From: Deroplatys truncata
Lineage: Eukaryota; Arthropoda; Insecta; Mantodea; Mantidae
Direction of reading: 5' to 3'
NCBI GenBank assembly: GCA_030765065.1
Contig: CM060978.1
Coordinates: 55,270,421 to 55,334,420, forward strand
Length of the DNA stretch: 64,000 bases
Shown here: positions 21,358 through 32,465 of the stretch, one piece after another
Numbering within the stretch: position 1 is the stretch's first letter
How the letters are laid out: each line of letters begins with the position of its first letter
The notes under the pieces: model-generated
Database searches by the model: none
The model's input: only the letters and a program-made list of their open reading frames with translations
What the model was told of the DNA's origin: nothing
Translations under genes and position numbers: made by a program

Positions 21358-22245
21358 GTTTTACATTCTATACTACAGAAAATATCACATTCCAACCAAA
21401 AAGTCGTTTTCGAGATTTCATTGGAAATACACGTTTTGAGGCGTCCTGAATCCAAATAAAGCATTTTTGGAAACATGTCCGTGTATGTGTCTGTTGGTAT
21501 TTGAGTTTAGTATCTTCAAAGGATGCGTCACGACCATTTTCAAGAAAATCCTCTACACCATCTGCCCCTTACATGGAACGTTTTTCGAAAATTTTTATTT
21601 TCTAAAAAATAGCTCTAGTGATTTTGATTAAAATACCATATATGAAAGATATTTGCATGAAAAATAAAATGTATATCTTAGATTTTCTGGGAATAGCCTA
21701 GGAAGCCCATTTGGAAGGAATTTTGTGTAATCTTGTATAACTGGTAAACGTTAAGCGATAGACGAAAACGTACTACATTAAAAATGCAGATTTATTTTAG
21801 CAAAGGCTCTTTTTTTTGTAGTTCCATGGAGGATACGGATTAATCTCGACTAGAGAAAAATTCCCACCCCCAGCTGGGAATCGAGCCCGCGACCCCTCTA
21901 CAGCAGGCAGTTGCTCTACCGACTGAGCTACGGGGCCAGCCAGGCTCGAATCGTTCAATACGTATCATTCTTTGAAAATCCCATCGATTTTCAGTTGTTT
22001 CTCGCGATGTCATGGAAACAGTATGGAATTTTAAGGCCAGCGTATAGCGTCCAGCTCTTAAACATTTGACTATCGCTGTTCTCTTTGTATTTATAACAAA
22101 TTGTGTAGTGTAGCTATTTTTGCAAACGTTTATTTGGATTAAATGTAGAAGAAAGAAAAATAAGCTTTTGTAAGAATGGTTTGTATACCCACTAATAAAG
22201 TAAAGGGGTAGAGAAAGTCATGTGAATGTATCACATCAGAATTAT
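21358..22245 (-). mobile_element. R1b repeat interrupted by a SINE
   Basis: The minus-strand b-type copy has its 3' end near 21360-21480 and its 5' end (CATGTGAATGTATCACATCAG) near 22245. A tRNA-like SINE (21815-21955) replaces a short segment in the middle. Confidence 0.75.
21815..21955 (-). mobile_element. tRNA-derived SINE, family S3
   Basis: The minus-strand head GGCCCCGTAGCTCAGTCGG (box A) with GGGCTCGATTCCC (box B) is followed by GGGAATTTTTCTCTAGTCGA and ATTAATCCGTATCCTCCATG. The T arm and acceptor stem do not close as in a tRNA gene, and the non-tRNA tail recurs at 47400-47545, so this is a SINE and not a tRNA. Confidence 0.7.
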
Positions 22246-22261
22246 TTTAATATAACAGCAT

Positions 22262-22550
22262 AAGTTTAGGGTATTTACATGACAATGAAATGTAAATCTT
22301 GAATTTTCTGGGAATAGCCTGTGAAGCCCGCTGATTGAATTTTGTTTACCAATTTATAAAAGATAAATAAAACCGTACCATACAATACAATGCAAATCTT
22401 GTTAAGGCATACGATTTATGTCAAAGAATATTTTTTGCATTAACCATTTTTGATGAGATATTCTTTATTATTGGTCTGAAATTTTAAACACTTATACTTT
22501 TTTCAAGAGGTAAAACGCTATTCACTTCTCGTGGTCATGAAAGGAACATG
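22262..22550 (-). mobile_element. R1 middle fragment, diverged
   Basis: It contains ACATGACAATGAAATG, TTGAATTTTCTGGGAATAG and the segment leading to TCGTGGTCATGAAAGG, which match the central third of R1b in minus orientation. Confidence 0.55.
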
Positions 22551-22556
22551 TTCTCT

Positions 22557-22559
22557 CCC

Positions 22560-22601
<42 letters not shown>

Positions 22602-22616
22602 GGTCGCGCGCGCGCG
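22557..22616. repeat. Compound (CT)n(CA)n(CG)n microsatellite
   Basis: CT about 12, CA about 10, then a GC/CG run. The three phases lie directly next to one another. Confidence 0.95.
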
Positions 22617-22727
22617 AGCGTACAATGCTTCCTCTAACTTCTATAGATAAGTGATGGAATAGAGAAAGTAAAGCTGTCATGTACTGTTATGGATGGATCG
22701 AGGAAATTCATAAAAATGAGATTTTCC

Positions 22728-22867
22728 ACTTTTTACTTTCTCTACTACGTATAGTAAGTAGGGGAAGTATTGTATTCCACCCAAAAATTCGATACCGAGA
22801 TTTCACCGGAAATACATGTTTTGAGACCCCCTGAATCCAAAAAAGCATTTTTAGAAACATGTCCGTT

Positions 22868-22915
<48 letters not shown>

Positions 22916-23609
22916 CAGCATAACTCAGAAACGAACAGTCGGATAAACACCAAACTTGGTATTTAGGTTCAGTATCTTCCAGAGATGCGACACGAAGGTT
23001 TTCAAGAAAATCCCCCCACCCCAGATTACTCTTAACATGGAAGATTTTTCGAAAATTTTAATTTTCTCAAAAATGGCTCTAACAATTTTGATTAAAATAT
23101 ATGTTTAAGATATTTTCATGACAAATGAAATGTATATCTCGAATTTTCTGGGAATATCTCCAAAAGTATTCTTCATTGTGAACGACTTTTGCATAACTGG
23201 TAAACCATAAGAGATAGACAAACGTTTACTACACAAAAAATGTAGATCGCGTTAAAATACATAATTTATGTCATATACATTTTGTTTTGTTGAGAGAACC
23301 ATTTTCGAGATATTGCTTGTTATTCCCTTAAATTTTCCAATACTTATACTTTTTCTCAAATTCGTTATTCATTTTTTTTTATGTCCTGGACATGCAAAGA
23401 GAATGGAATGCGCCACATAGCAACCAGCGCTTAAAATATTTGATATCGCTTAAAACCTACCATATTCCCCTTGCATCTACAAGAAAATTAGCAATAAGAT
23501 TGACATTTCGATATCTCGATTAACATGAAGCATATGGAGAATAAGCGTTTGTAAAAATAGTTTGTACACGAGAGGGAAAGTCATGTGAGTGTAACACATC
23601 AGATTTTTC
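22728..23609 (-). mobile_element. R1a repeat, full length with long GT tract
   Basis: Minus strand, from the 3' end at about 22732 (TTTACTTTCTCTACTACG) to the 5' end at 23609 (GTGTAACACATCAGATTTT). One of the best-preserved copies. The internal tract is expanded to (GT)22 at 22869-22912. Confidence 0.85.
22869..22912. repeat. (GT)22 microsatellite inside R1a
   Basis: An expansion of the R1 internal CA tract (GT on this strand). Confidence 0.95.
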
Positions 23610-23755
23610 TACTGTACCTACATAGTAGGTAGCTAGAAGTATTGCATTCCATCCAAAAATTCTATATCGAGATTTCACCGAAAATGGCCTCCTAAATAAA
23701 AAACAAATTTTGTTAGAAAAATGTCCATGCGTGTGTGTGTGAACAGCATAACTCT
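23610..23755 (-). mobile_element. R1b 3'-end fragment
   Basis: Minus strand, with only the last ~145 bp (ATTGCATTCCATCC, GAGATTTCACCG, GTGAACAGCATAACTC). Read in R1 direction it leads directly into the 5' end of the R1a copy at 22728-23609, a b-then-a junction. Confidence 0.65.
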
Positions 23756-24298
23756 GTACAGTTCCTCTTTGGTAGGCCCCCAGTACGTTGATGATGGTGG
23801 ATGCTGTATTACGTACCTGTAGGTCGTCTTGATGCCCGTACTCTCGTGACGTATGTCGACGTCCTCTAGACTGGAATCTGACGATCGTGTATCTGTATTC
23901 TTGTGTGTGTTAGTATGTTGTAATTATTACTTTATAATTGTGCCACGGTTCCTGTATTTTTGAGTCGGAGAGCAATTGTGTCTTGTCAGGGTTAGGTATG
24001 GAGAATGTTAAATTATTTTGCACACACGTAAATTATTTCACTTATGTTTTAGATAAACTACATGTACTTATTCACAATTCAATATCACCTTTGTCATGTT
24101 AAAATATGTATAACTGGTTAGACTTTAAATACGTAGTTTTAGCGTTTATTTAGAGACGAGCTTATACACGGCCTTCCTGCTCGAACACTGACAAGCTTCT
24201 GTTAGCGTTCCCTTCAACCATTTTCTTAACGCACGTATTTGAATTATAGGTATGTATCAATGTACCTGATTGGTGCTACTGTCCAATAACGGTATATG

Positions 24299-24303
<5 letters not shown>

Positions 24304-24348
<45 letters not shown>
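24304..24348. repeat. (AT)22 microsatellite
   Basis: A near-perfect AT run. Confidence 0.95.
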
Positions 24349-24351
<3 letters not shown>

Positions 24352-24761
24352 GGCCGTATTTAGAGGGGGTTTCTAGGGTTCAACCCCCCTCTCCCGAAAC
24401 TTCTGACAGTTTTATTTATTTAAATTCATAGCAAACCAATATACGAAAATGTTGTTAGATAACAGTAAGTCTATTGCTAGTAGCACATTTGCAAGAAAAA
24501 GGGAAACTTAATATTGTCGTCTTACATAGGTAAGGTGACCATACATCCTGGTTTTCGAAGCAGTCTCTATGTTTTGTGCTGTAAGGTGGAATATTCTCAT
24601 TCTGGTGAGTTTTTCTTGTCTATATAATGTCTCTAAGCAATTTTCTTATCCATATAATGTCTATATGCTACGGAGTAGGTACTGGTAACTGTGTGGGGTA
24701 CTGTTAGGTTTAAATCTACTTGTGGAAAACTCTCACCGAAATGTTTTTCTGGGTACGGGCA

Positions 24762-24763
<2 letters not shown>

Positions 24764-24794
<31 letters not shown>
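24764..24794. repeat. (AT)15 microsatellite
   Basis: A second AT run, about 460 bp after the first. Confidence 0.92.
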
Positions 24795-24798
<4 letters not shown>

Positions 24799-25399
24799 GA
24801 CTTCCATTGTCTTAATTAATGAATCCAAGGTTCGTTACATGCTTGCGTAGATGCTACTGCATTTCTCGTAATTTTTATTATTTGTTTTATAGCTAACAAG
24901 GCCTTTCCCTCTCATATCATATCCTAAATGCTTTAACGTTATATACTTGTTCTCTACCCAATATTAGCAAAGAAAATACATAACATGTAAAACTTAGAAC
25001 AAACTATTAAATAAAGAAATTATTAATGCTGATGCTGAGAAGCTGTGAATTAGATATCTTATTACATTAATGAGTTATTGTATTAGTTTGTCCGTGGCTA
25101 GTACTGTATGTTGCTTCAACTCAAAAGCGAAATGCCAGACCAAACTTGGTTACGAAAAAAATCCTTAGCAACAGAGGTATAAAGAAAAGGTATAAAATGA
25201 GCTATAGTTAGTAATAAAAGTCATATATTTTTTTTATTCAACTTAATTGCCTCCTTACCACCGCTTGAAGAAGGTAATAGAATGAAACAAATCTTTCTGT
25301 ACACGAGGCAACACTGACAGACTTAGGAAATATAAATTATTTTCGTTATGGAAAACGTGACGTAAGTTTTCAGGAAAAGAAATGCCCACTACTCGTCGC

Positions 25400-25484
25400 C
25401 TTGTGATTGGTGTGTATGGTCCCCTCATCACTTCCTGCTGGGGCCGGAACTATAAACCGGAACAGCATGATCACCAATCACAAG
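25400..25484. repeat. 13-bp perfect inverted repeat
   Basis: CTTGTGATTGGTG (25400-25412) pairs with CACCAATCACAAG (25472-25484). Within and just beyond it CCCCTCAT and CTTCCTG (25421-25437) have complements CAGGAAG (25516) and ATGAGGGG (25552), so two inverted repeats interleave. Confidence 0.8.
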
Positions 25485-25684
25485 CCACCCTATGTTACAT
25501 TGGGGGGGGCTGCTACAGGAAGCCTGATTAATAATGTCCTGATCATTAATCATGAGGGGATGTCCTGCATGTATGAACGTCTGTTACCAAAATATGCTTA
25601 CGTGCCTATTCGTGCAATGATCGTTCCAAATAAAAGTTTACGTTTTGTTTCAAAATGAAGTATTTATTAGTGCACGGGTATATG

Positions 25685-25848
25685 TTTATCTTCTCTGCCA
25701 TATTCTTGGTAGGTAGAGCAGGTGTTCTATTGCACCCAAATTTTCGTATGAGATTTCAACATAAATACATGTTTTGAGGTCCTCTGAAGCCAGAAAAAGC
25801 ACTTTAAGAAAAAATATCGGTGAGTTGTGCATGAACATAACTAAAAAA
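25685..25848 (-). mobile_element. R1 3'-end fragment, diverged
   Basis: It has TTCGTATGAGATTTCAACAT, ATACATGTTTTGAGGTCC and CATGAACATAACT in the order of the R1 minus strand. Confidence 0.55.
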
Positions 25849-26420
25849 AATCTGATGTGTTTTACATTCACATGACTTTCCCTACCTTCTATCCGTAATT
25901 AATGACGATACAAATTATTTTAACAATAGTTCATTTTTCTATCTACTTTGTTTTAATCGAGATAAACCTTTACAGAAATAGCTAGTTTACAAATTTCGTT
26001 AGGATACCAAGAGAAAAAAAAATAAATTGAGTTTTATTTATGGACGCTCTTTAACTGCTGTGGTCCTTAGCGTCCCATTCTATATTGGGCGTGAAAGACC
26101 GGCAATTTTGCTCAGAGACCTCTGTATCAGGCTTGAGGTTCTTTTACGTGCCGTATATCTGCAATACGGGACCACCGGCCTTACTTCCCTTCGAAGGAAG
26201 CCATGCTAAGGATTTTTACTCCCGAAAAAATCCATCGCCCTCCGCAGGTTTGAACCCACGACTTCGCGAATTAGAGGCTAGCATGGTAACCACTACACTA
26301 CGGAGGACGACTAGATACAAAGAGAGCAATGATTCAAATGTTTAAGAACTGGCCTTAAAATTTCATACTGTTTTCATGACATCCCGAGAAATAAACAATT
26401 AAATAAAATCTGAATATACT
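25849..26420 (+). mobile_element. R1b 5' part interrupted by SINE S2
   Basis: R1b begins AAATCTGATGTGTTTTACAT at 25849, runs to GGATACCAAGAGA at 26014, is interrupted by the SINE, and resumes GATACAAAGAGAGC at 26314 for about another 100 bp before fading. Confidence 0.7.
26015..26313 (-). mobile_element. SINE S2 with target-site duplication
   Basis: Minus strand. Flanking copies GATACCAAGAGA (26003-26014) and GATACAAAGAGA (26314-26325) form a 12-bp target-site duplication with one mismatch, as expected from LINE-driven insertion. Box B reads GGTTTGAACCC in reverse (near 26250). The head ends CTACACTACGGAGGACG. Confidence 0.82.
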
Positions 26421-26530
26421 ATCCCGTCACCTTGGTTTCTATACCGCGACATCCATTCTCACAGCATATTTACATTTTATATTGCATCAAACTTTGTCAG
26501 ATAAAGTAACTACAAACTACACAATGTCTG
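26030..26530. repeat. 500-bp direct duplication, left copy
   Basis: It is nearly identical to 27472-27972 at a constant offset of 1442 bp with no indel seen. It covers most of a SINE S2, the R1b remnant and about 110 bp of other sequence. The right part differs at about four positions in 215; the SINE part differs more. Confidence 0.88.
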
Positions 26531-26545
26531 CAAAATAATAAATAA

Positions 26546-27458
26546 AAGAAATCTGATGTGCTACACTCACATGACTTTCTCTACTCTTGTACAAACTATT
26601 TTTACAAATGCTTATTCTCCATCTACTTCATGTTAATCGAGATAAACATTTGCAGACTATCTTATTGCCAATTTTCTTGTAGATGTAAGGGGAATATATA
26701 TTTACAAGGGCAATATAGAAATACAGTAGCCTTTAAGCACATACATATCTCTTAATAGCTGGTTGCTAGGTGCAGCACCATTCTCTTTGCCACAGATTAA
26801 TACTCTTTGCATATCCAAGACAAAAACATGAATAACGAATTCCCATTTGAGTAAATAAGTATTGAACATTTGAGGGAATAACAAGCATAATCTCGAAAAT
26901 GGTTCACTTAACAAAAAAAATGTATGACATAAATTGTGTATTTTAACGTGATCTACATTTTTTGTGTAGTAAAACTTTGTCTTTCTCTTATGGTTTACCA
27001 GTTATGCAAAAGTCGTTCACAATGAAGAATACTTTTGGAGACATTACCAGAAAATTCAAGATATACATTTTATTTGTTATGAAAATATGTTAAACATATG
27101 ATATTTTAATCAAAATTGTTAGAGCTATTTTTGAAAAAATTAAAATTTTCGAAAAATGTTCCATGTAAAGGGTAATCTGGTGTGGGGGGATTTTCTTGAA
27201 AACCTTCGTGTCGCATCTCTGGAAGATACTGAACCTAAATACCAAGTTTGGTGTTTATCCGACTGTTCGTTTCTGAGTTATGCTGTTCACAACAGACAGA
27301 CAGACACAGACACACAGGCACACACACGGACATGTTTCCAAGAATGCTTTTGTTGGATTCAGGGGGTCTCAAAACATGTATTTCCGGTGAAATCTCGGTA
27401 TTGAATTTTTGGGTGGAATACAAGACTTCCCCTACTTACTATACGTAGTAGAGAAAGC
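26546..27458 (+). mobile_element. R1a repeat, full length
   Basis: Starts AAATCTGATGTGCTACACTC and ends ACGTAGTAGAGAAAGCAAAA. It lies exactly between the two 500-bp duplicates. Its CA tract is the mixed run at 27290-27330. Confidence 0.85.
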
Positions 27459-27460
27459 AA

Positions 27461-27755
27461 AAATTAAATTGATTTTTATTTATTTACGCTCTTTAACTGC
27501 TGTGGTCCTTAGCGTCCCATTCTATATTGGGCGTGAAAGACCGGTAATTTTGCTCAGAGGCCTCTGTATCAGGCTTGAGGTTCTTTTACGTGCCGTAAAT
27601 CTACGACACAGGACCACCGGCCTTACTTCCTTGCGAAGGAAGCCATGCTAAGGATTTTTACCCCCGAAAAAATCCATCGTCCTCCGCAGGTTTGAACCCA
27701 CGACTTCGGGAATCAGAGGCTAGCATGGTAACCACTACACTACGGAGGACGACTA
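27461..27755 (-). mobile_element. SINE S2 (right duplicate)
   Basis: The same SINE as 26015-26313, carried by the duplication. Its left flank is now the 3' end of R1a and not R1b, so it shows no left target-site duplication. Confidence 0.8.
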
Positions 27756-27972
27756 GATACAAAGAGAGCAATGATTCAAATGTTTAAGAACTGGCCTTAA
27801 AATTTCATACTGTTTTCATGACATCCCGAGAAATAAACAATTAAATAAAATCTGAATATACTATCCCGTCACCTTGGTTTCTATACCGGGACATCCATTC
27901 TCACAGCATATTTACATTTTATATTGCATCAAACTTTTTCAGATAAAGTAACTACAAACTATACAATGTCTC
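27472..27972. repeat. 500-bp direct duplication, right copy
   Basis: The partner of 26030-26530. After 27972 (CAATGTCTCCAAGC) the two copies diverge abruptly. Confidence 0.88.
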
Positions 27973-28142
27973 CAAGCTTAATATACAGTATAAATTCCAA
28001 GAATTCAGAATATTCGTTTAGGGAAGTTTATAAAGCGAAAATTGCCAAAGAATGTTATTTAATTTTTTATGCAGGCATAAATTGTAATTTTTTCTGTAAT
28101 TTGATATGTATTAATTCATTATAGTCGCAACACTTGTATTAT

Positions 28143-29064
28143 ACAGAGTGAGCCAAAAGACTTGAAGTAGTAGCAACCGCACGTATGGTAAAAGGTTTCC
28201 GGTGGCTTTACCCCAAGTTTAAAAATATTAACTTTGTAATTTGATTGTTTCTTTAAATATTATATATTTTTGTTTGCCTCGGCTTCGTCAGTATTATTGT
28301 TACAGACATGGATTTCTTTGCAAGGCGTATTGCGGCTGAAGAATGTAGGCTTACACAGATTACAATATTTACTTCACTACATTTATTAATCCTTGACGCA
28401 ATTTAAATAACACTTCACTGATATAGAGAGAGCTGTGAGATTTTTTAATTAATTACTTGCACTTTTTAACACATAAACTATTTTCATCTCACTGAATACG
28501 TATTATACTTCTCGAGGACGCATCTCGCGTCCGGTAAGGAACACTGTCTGCAAGCAACACGTCCAGTTATGAGCGCTGTCTACAGGCAACTCAATTGATT
28601 TATACTGCCTAAATTTGTAAATTTCTGTATTTCAAGTCTCTGATTGGCTATTCCTAATCCAATAGAATACTTTTATTTAACTTAAGCTTTTTTTGGTTGT
28701 TGATTGGCTATTTTATAAACTGTCTCAAAAATGACATTATTGTTTCCAAGAATGACTAGTAGCATTATTACACTTTCTTTCTCTTTATTACCTCAAGGTT
28801 ACCTCATTGTTACTTCATTGTTACCTCTTTATTAGCAATTTTTAACCTATTATTCTCACAGCTCCTACATTATTAAATTATGTAATACATTCACATAACA
28901 TTATTGAACATGTATACAATAATATAAAAATATACAATGACTGCAATATACACTTTTTATATATTGTTACATACACATATTGCTTTAAGGCGGGTTGTTA
29001 TTGAATTATATATATTATATAATTAGACTGAAATTATTTAAGTGTTAAAAATACTGCCTCCATA
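28143..29064 (-). mobile_element. LTR-like repeat R2, copy 1
   Basis: Read on the minus strand it begins near GAGGCAGTATTTTTAACACT (29062) and has several GGTAACNNTGAGGTAA motifs, CCAAT boxes (AGCCAATCA twice), a TATA-like GTATAAAT (plus-strand 28599-28606), AATAAA near 28390 and a tail ending GTGCGGTTGCTACTACTTC near 28165. This fits a solo LTR. It shares the first ~15 bp and the architecture with type A at 745-1543, but little else. Confidence 0.5.
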
Positions 29065-30469
29065 TATATATTATATACAAGAAAAAGATACTGTATTTGC
29101 CGTTTTGTAATCTAAATTCTGTATCACTTCACAGAACAAATTCATAATTTCCAAAACTTTGAAACAAAAGCGCGCTTTAGTTCATCGTTTAGGAGAAGTT
29201 TTGCTCTACCAATTTGCACCGATGCTAAATATGACACTTCATATGTCCAAGCCGCGACAGTTTTTCCTTTTCAAATATGTGTGGAATTTTTTTCTCCATT
29301 TTACTTGAAAAGTTGTTTCTGAGAATTATATTTTTAGATATAAATTACCGATTTTATCATAAAATATTGGATATACCTAAATTTAGTATCATAAAACATA
29401 TTGATATCGTAATTATTGACAGGATGTAAGAAGCAATTAAATGAAGAAATGATAGTAAGATAGGGAAATAATTGCAATAAATAATTTCTGTATATTAAAT
29501 CAATGTAGGTGCCTAAATGTAATAAGCCTGCGTTCAAAGATTTATTCAGAGAAAAGGTCATTAGCAAACGCGTTGACATAAAGTCTCCTGGAATGCAGTT
29601 AAGAGGTGAATCAGTACGCTTGCAAAGTCACGTAGGCAGGAATTCTTGAATTAGAAAGGGATGAAATTCTTAGATTCGAGCAAGGTACGGTATAGCAACA
29701 GCTTCAGATACTCATACATAGAGTTTTAAGATTGGATCACGTTGGTAGCAGTAGTTATGTGTTGGTGGAGCTTAAGTTAGGAAAAAGGCATGCATTCTAA
29801 ATCAGACTTACATGCTTAATCTTACTTTTTACTTAATTATTTGACTTACTTATGCAACAGCCCTTGTGTGGTATTTAGTTTCATTTTAAGTTGTATAGCT
29901 CCTAAGGATACGCTTGAGTTAGAAAGTTTTAGGGGCTATTGCAAGGGATCTTTCCGAGTAGAATTTCTGCTGCTTACGGCAACTGATGCTCCGCATAATT
30001 ATTTTTTTAGAATTAATGTAATTCTTTAATTCAACAGTCGGCGACTCTCTTCATAACAGAATATTTTGGTTAACATTAAAACTTATCAGCTAACTAAACT
30101 GGTGTTATCCTTTCACACTACGCTCACGCATACCCTGAGACAAAGGACTCATAGCTATACCACTGAAGCAGCTGGCGGATCAGACAACGCAGAACGAGTT
30201 GTTAGATAACGACATCGTAGAACTCAACAACAAAGCAGGTAACATTAAGCGCTATCTAACTTCGAGATAGCAGCATCAACATTCGAAACAAAGGTTACGG
30301 CTTCAAAATTGTCTCACCAAGAACGCTTTCAATCTTAGTGTTGTTATGGATCTACTTTGGTGTTAATAAGTTCTTGGTTGTTAAGTTAATTGCTAATAAG
30401 TTTAATCCAAAGCTGTATAATTGAGAAAAATATCTCATCTTCCTTAATATATAACATTATTGTACGGAG
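29065..30469. other. Unassigned AT-rich region
   Basis: No gene, inverted repeat or repeat family recognised. Short frames (81 codons minus at 29334; 62 codons plus at 29841) have no motif. Confidence 0.35.
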
Positions 30470-30625
30470 CAGGTTGGCTCTGGCGGTAACGTTTGTGGCC
30501 CGCATTTGGGAGGTCGTGGGTTCATATCCCGTAGGCCGACCAATCTGACTGGGTGTTTTCCGTGATTTCTCTCAGTCACCAAGGTAAATACAGGATGGAT
30601 TATTTAATACTACGATCCAAAGTTG
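30470..30625 (+). mobile_element. SINE S1 copy, short
   Basis: The head GGTTGGCTCTGGCGGTAACG and box B-like GGGTTCATATCCC are followed by AATCTGACTGGGTGTTTTCC. The last part (ATTTAATACTACGATCCAAAG) resembles 51252-51282 (ATTTAATACCACGACCCAAAG). Confidence 0.65.
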
Positions 30626-30639
30626 CATTTTAAATTCTA

Positions 30640-30825
30640 AAATAGTAGTAGATCATGAAAAATAGATGGTAAAACGAATGCTCTGCCATCTATCCATAGA
30701 TAATGAAAGCACCCTAATGCCATCTTTCCGCACGCGGGAAGCAGAGGTACAGTTGCTGTACACATGCCTCTGTGGACATGTGGCGAAGTAAGATGATATG
30801 GTACAAGTATGAGAACTAGGAGATT
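30640..30825 (-). repeat. Unclassified repeat R4, copy 1
   Basis: The reverse complement matches 62210-62455: shared blocks are TGTCCACAG, CAACTGTACCTCTGCTTC, AGATGGCATTAGGGTGC and GGATAGATGGCAGAGCATT. The boundaries are approximate. Confidence 0.6.
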
Positions 30826-31811
30826 AACTGTCCGCCACACACAAATCCACAAGTTATCTCCTAACTGATCCGTCAAAATATGACCACGTAGTTAAAACGA
30901 CGTAAAATAATAAATAGAGAAGAAAACATTGTTGTAAAAAATTACAATGACTTAGAAGTGTCTTAGAAGGCGTAAATCTGTAAAATGTCACTCATATCTT
31001 AAATATTTTCTGAGATGGGTCAATGAAATTAGCAAATTTGATCCTTTGCTAAACAATTTCCAGCATTAATTTACGAGTTGGAAGGTGGTCAAATTCTCGT
31101 TGCTGGGAATAGAGTTTATAGGTTGTTTCTAACTGAGCCTTATAAAACGGAAATAAAATGTGACGAATGTTTGATGATTACTTGCTATTGTGTGGGTTAG
31201 CTTCCTTTTACGTTAAAATCAACTGTTGACTTTTGGTGGCTGGGAATAAATCTATCGTTTCTACGGAGATAATAAAAAAGACAAAAGTTTTTGTTGAGTC
31301 ATAATATCTTTTCGCTGACATTTACAAATATCCTCAAAAGGAACAAATAGACATGCTAGGTCACATTTTGCGATCTACTTGACTATATTCCTGTCCCCCT
31401 CGTTTCTTTTTTGTTTCCTTCGTCCCGGCCCGAATGTACTTTTTCCTGCAGAAAATGCTGAACGACAAATGAGCATCGGGACCACCTGCCGGCAGGGAGC
31501 GGAACTAACGGACCACAAACTAACCCCCGTCTAGAAAGGGTAATGGGGCAGAAACGTTACATACTCAGCGATTTTACCTCTCCCCCCCCCTCTGGACCCC
31601 GAGAAACAAAAAAACATAACAAACCGCCTTCTTTGCGAACTTTACTTATGATCTATATCTTGCACACAAAGAGAAAAGATTGCGCTGATTTCTGCAGACC
31701 GTGTTGTCATAGAGTAAGAAAACAACTGACTGAATCTGCTGCGTATATAAGCGAAGGGTGTATTATATAAGTAAACATAGGTTTTATGTGTAAACTAGCT
31801 GCATGACTGTA
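30826..31811. other. Unassigned region
   Basis: A more GC-rich stretch at 31390-31620 includes a C9-10 run (31582-31592). No coding assignment. Confidence 0.3.
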
Positions 31812-32465
31812 TTTTTACTTTCTATACTTTCTATGCTACATTCCACCCAAAAATTATACATCGAGATACACCAGAAATATATGTTTTGAGGTCCACGAAG
31901 AAAAACGAAATGTTGCATAAATACCAAAATTGGTATTTAAATTCAGCATCCTCTAAAAATGCAACACGAAGATTTTTAGAAAAATACCCCCATCCCAAAC
32001 AACCCTTTATATGGAAAAGTTTTAATTATTTTTGTTTAATTAAAATGGTTCAAATAATTTGCATTAAAATACCAAATGTTTAAGATATTTGCATGACTGA
32101 ATTTTTTGGGAATAACCTGTAAAATCCTCTTCATTCGAAATGAATATTGCAAACTTTTGTTTAACTTGTTAACCATAAGAGAGAGACGAAAACTTACTGC
32201 ACGAAAAATGTAGACCTCGTTAAAACACACAATTTATGTATGTCAAATAAAGTTTTGTGGCATTAATTTCCAAGATTTTATTGCTTTTGCTTTGAATGTT
32301 TCAGTACTTTATGTTTTCTGAAATGCTAAGTCATTATTCCTTCGTTACTCGTGATGTCATATACAAAGAATATGGAATTTCAAAGCCATCATAGAGCTCC
32401 TCGCTTTTTAAAGATCTGACTATCACTTCAGCCTCCTATATTCCCCATGTACCTACAATGAAATG

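Larger units (their letters stand above)
23756..25684. other. Unassigned region with AT microsatellites
   Basis: No gene recognised. It holds (AT)n runs at 24304-24348 and 24764-24794, and an inverted-repeat cluster at 25400-25559. Confidence 0.35.

Noticed and set aside
21870..21945. tRNA gene
   Set aside because: Box A and B are present, but the T arm and acceptor stem do not pair and a SINE body shared with 47400-47545 follows.
27156..27450. Recurring ~95-codon frame (MFHVKGN..) in many R1 copies as a real gene
   Set aside because: It is interrupted or shifted at the CA tract in most copies, reads into the microsatellite as His-Thr runs, differs in every copy and also has alternative open frames; it behaves as a by-product of AT-rich repeat sequence.
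26030..27972. LTR pair around an internal region
   Set aside because: The 500-bp duplicates contain a SINE with its own target-site duplication on one side and lack LTR signals; the middle is an ordinary R1a.
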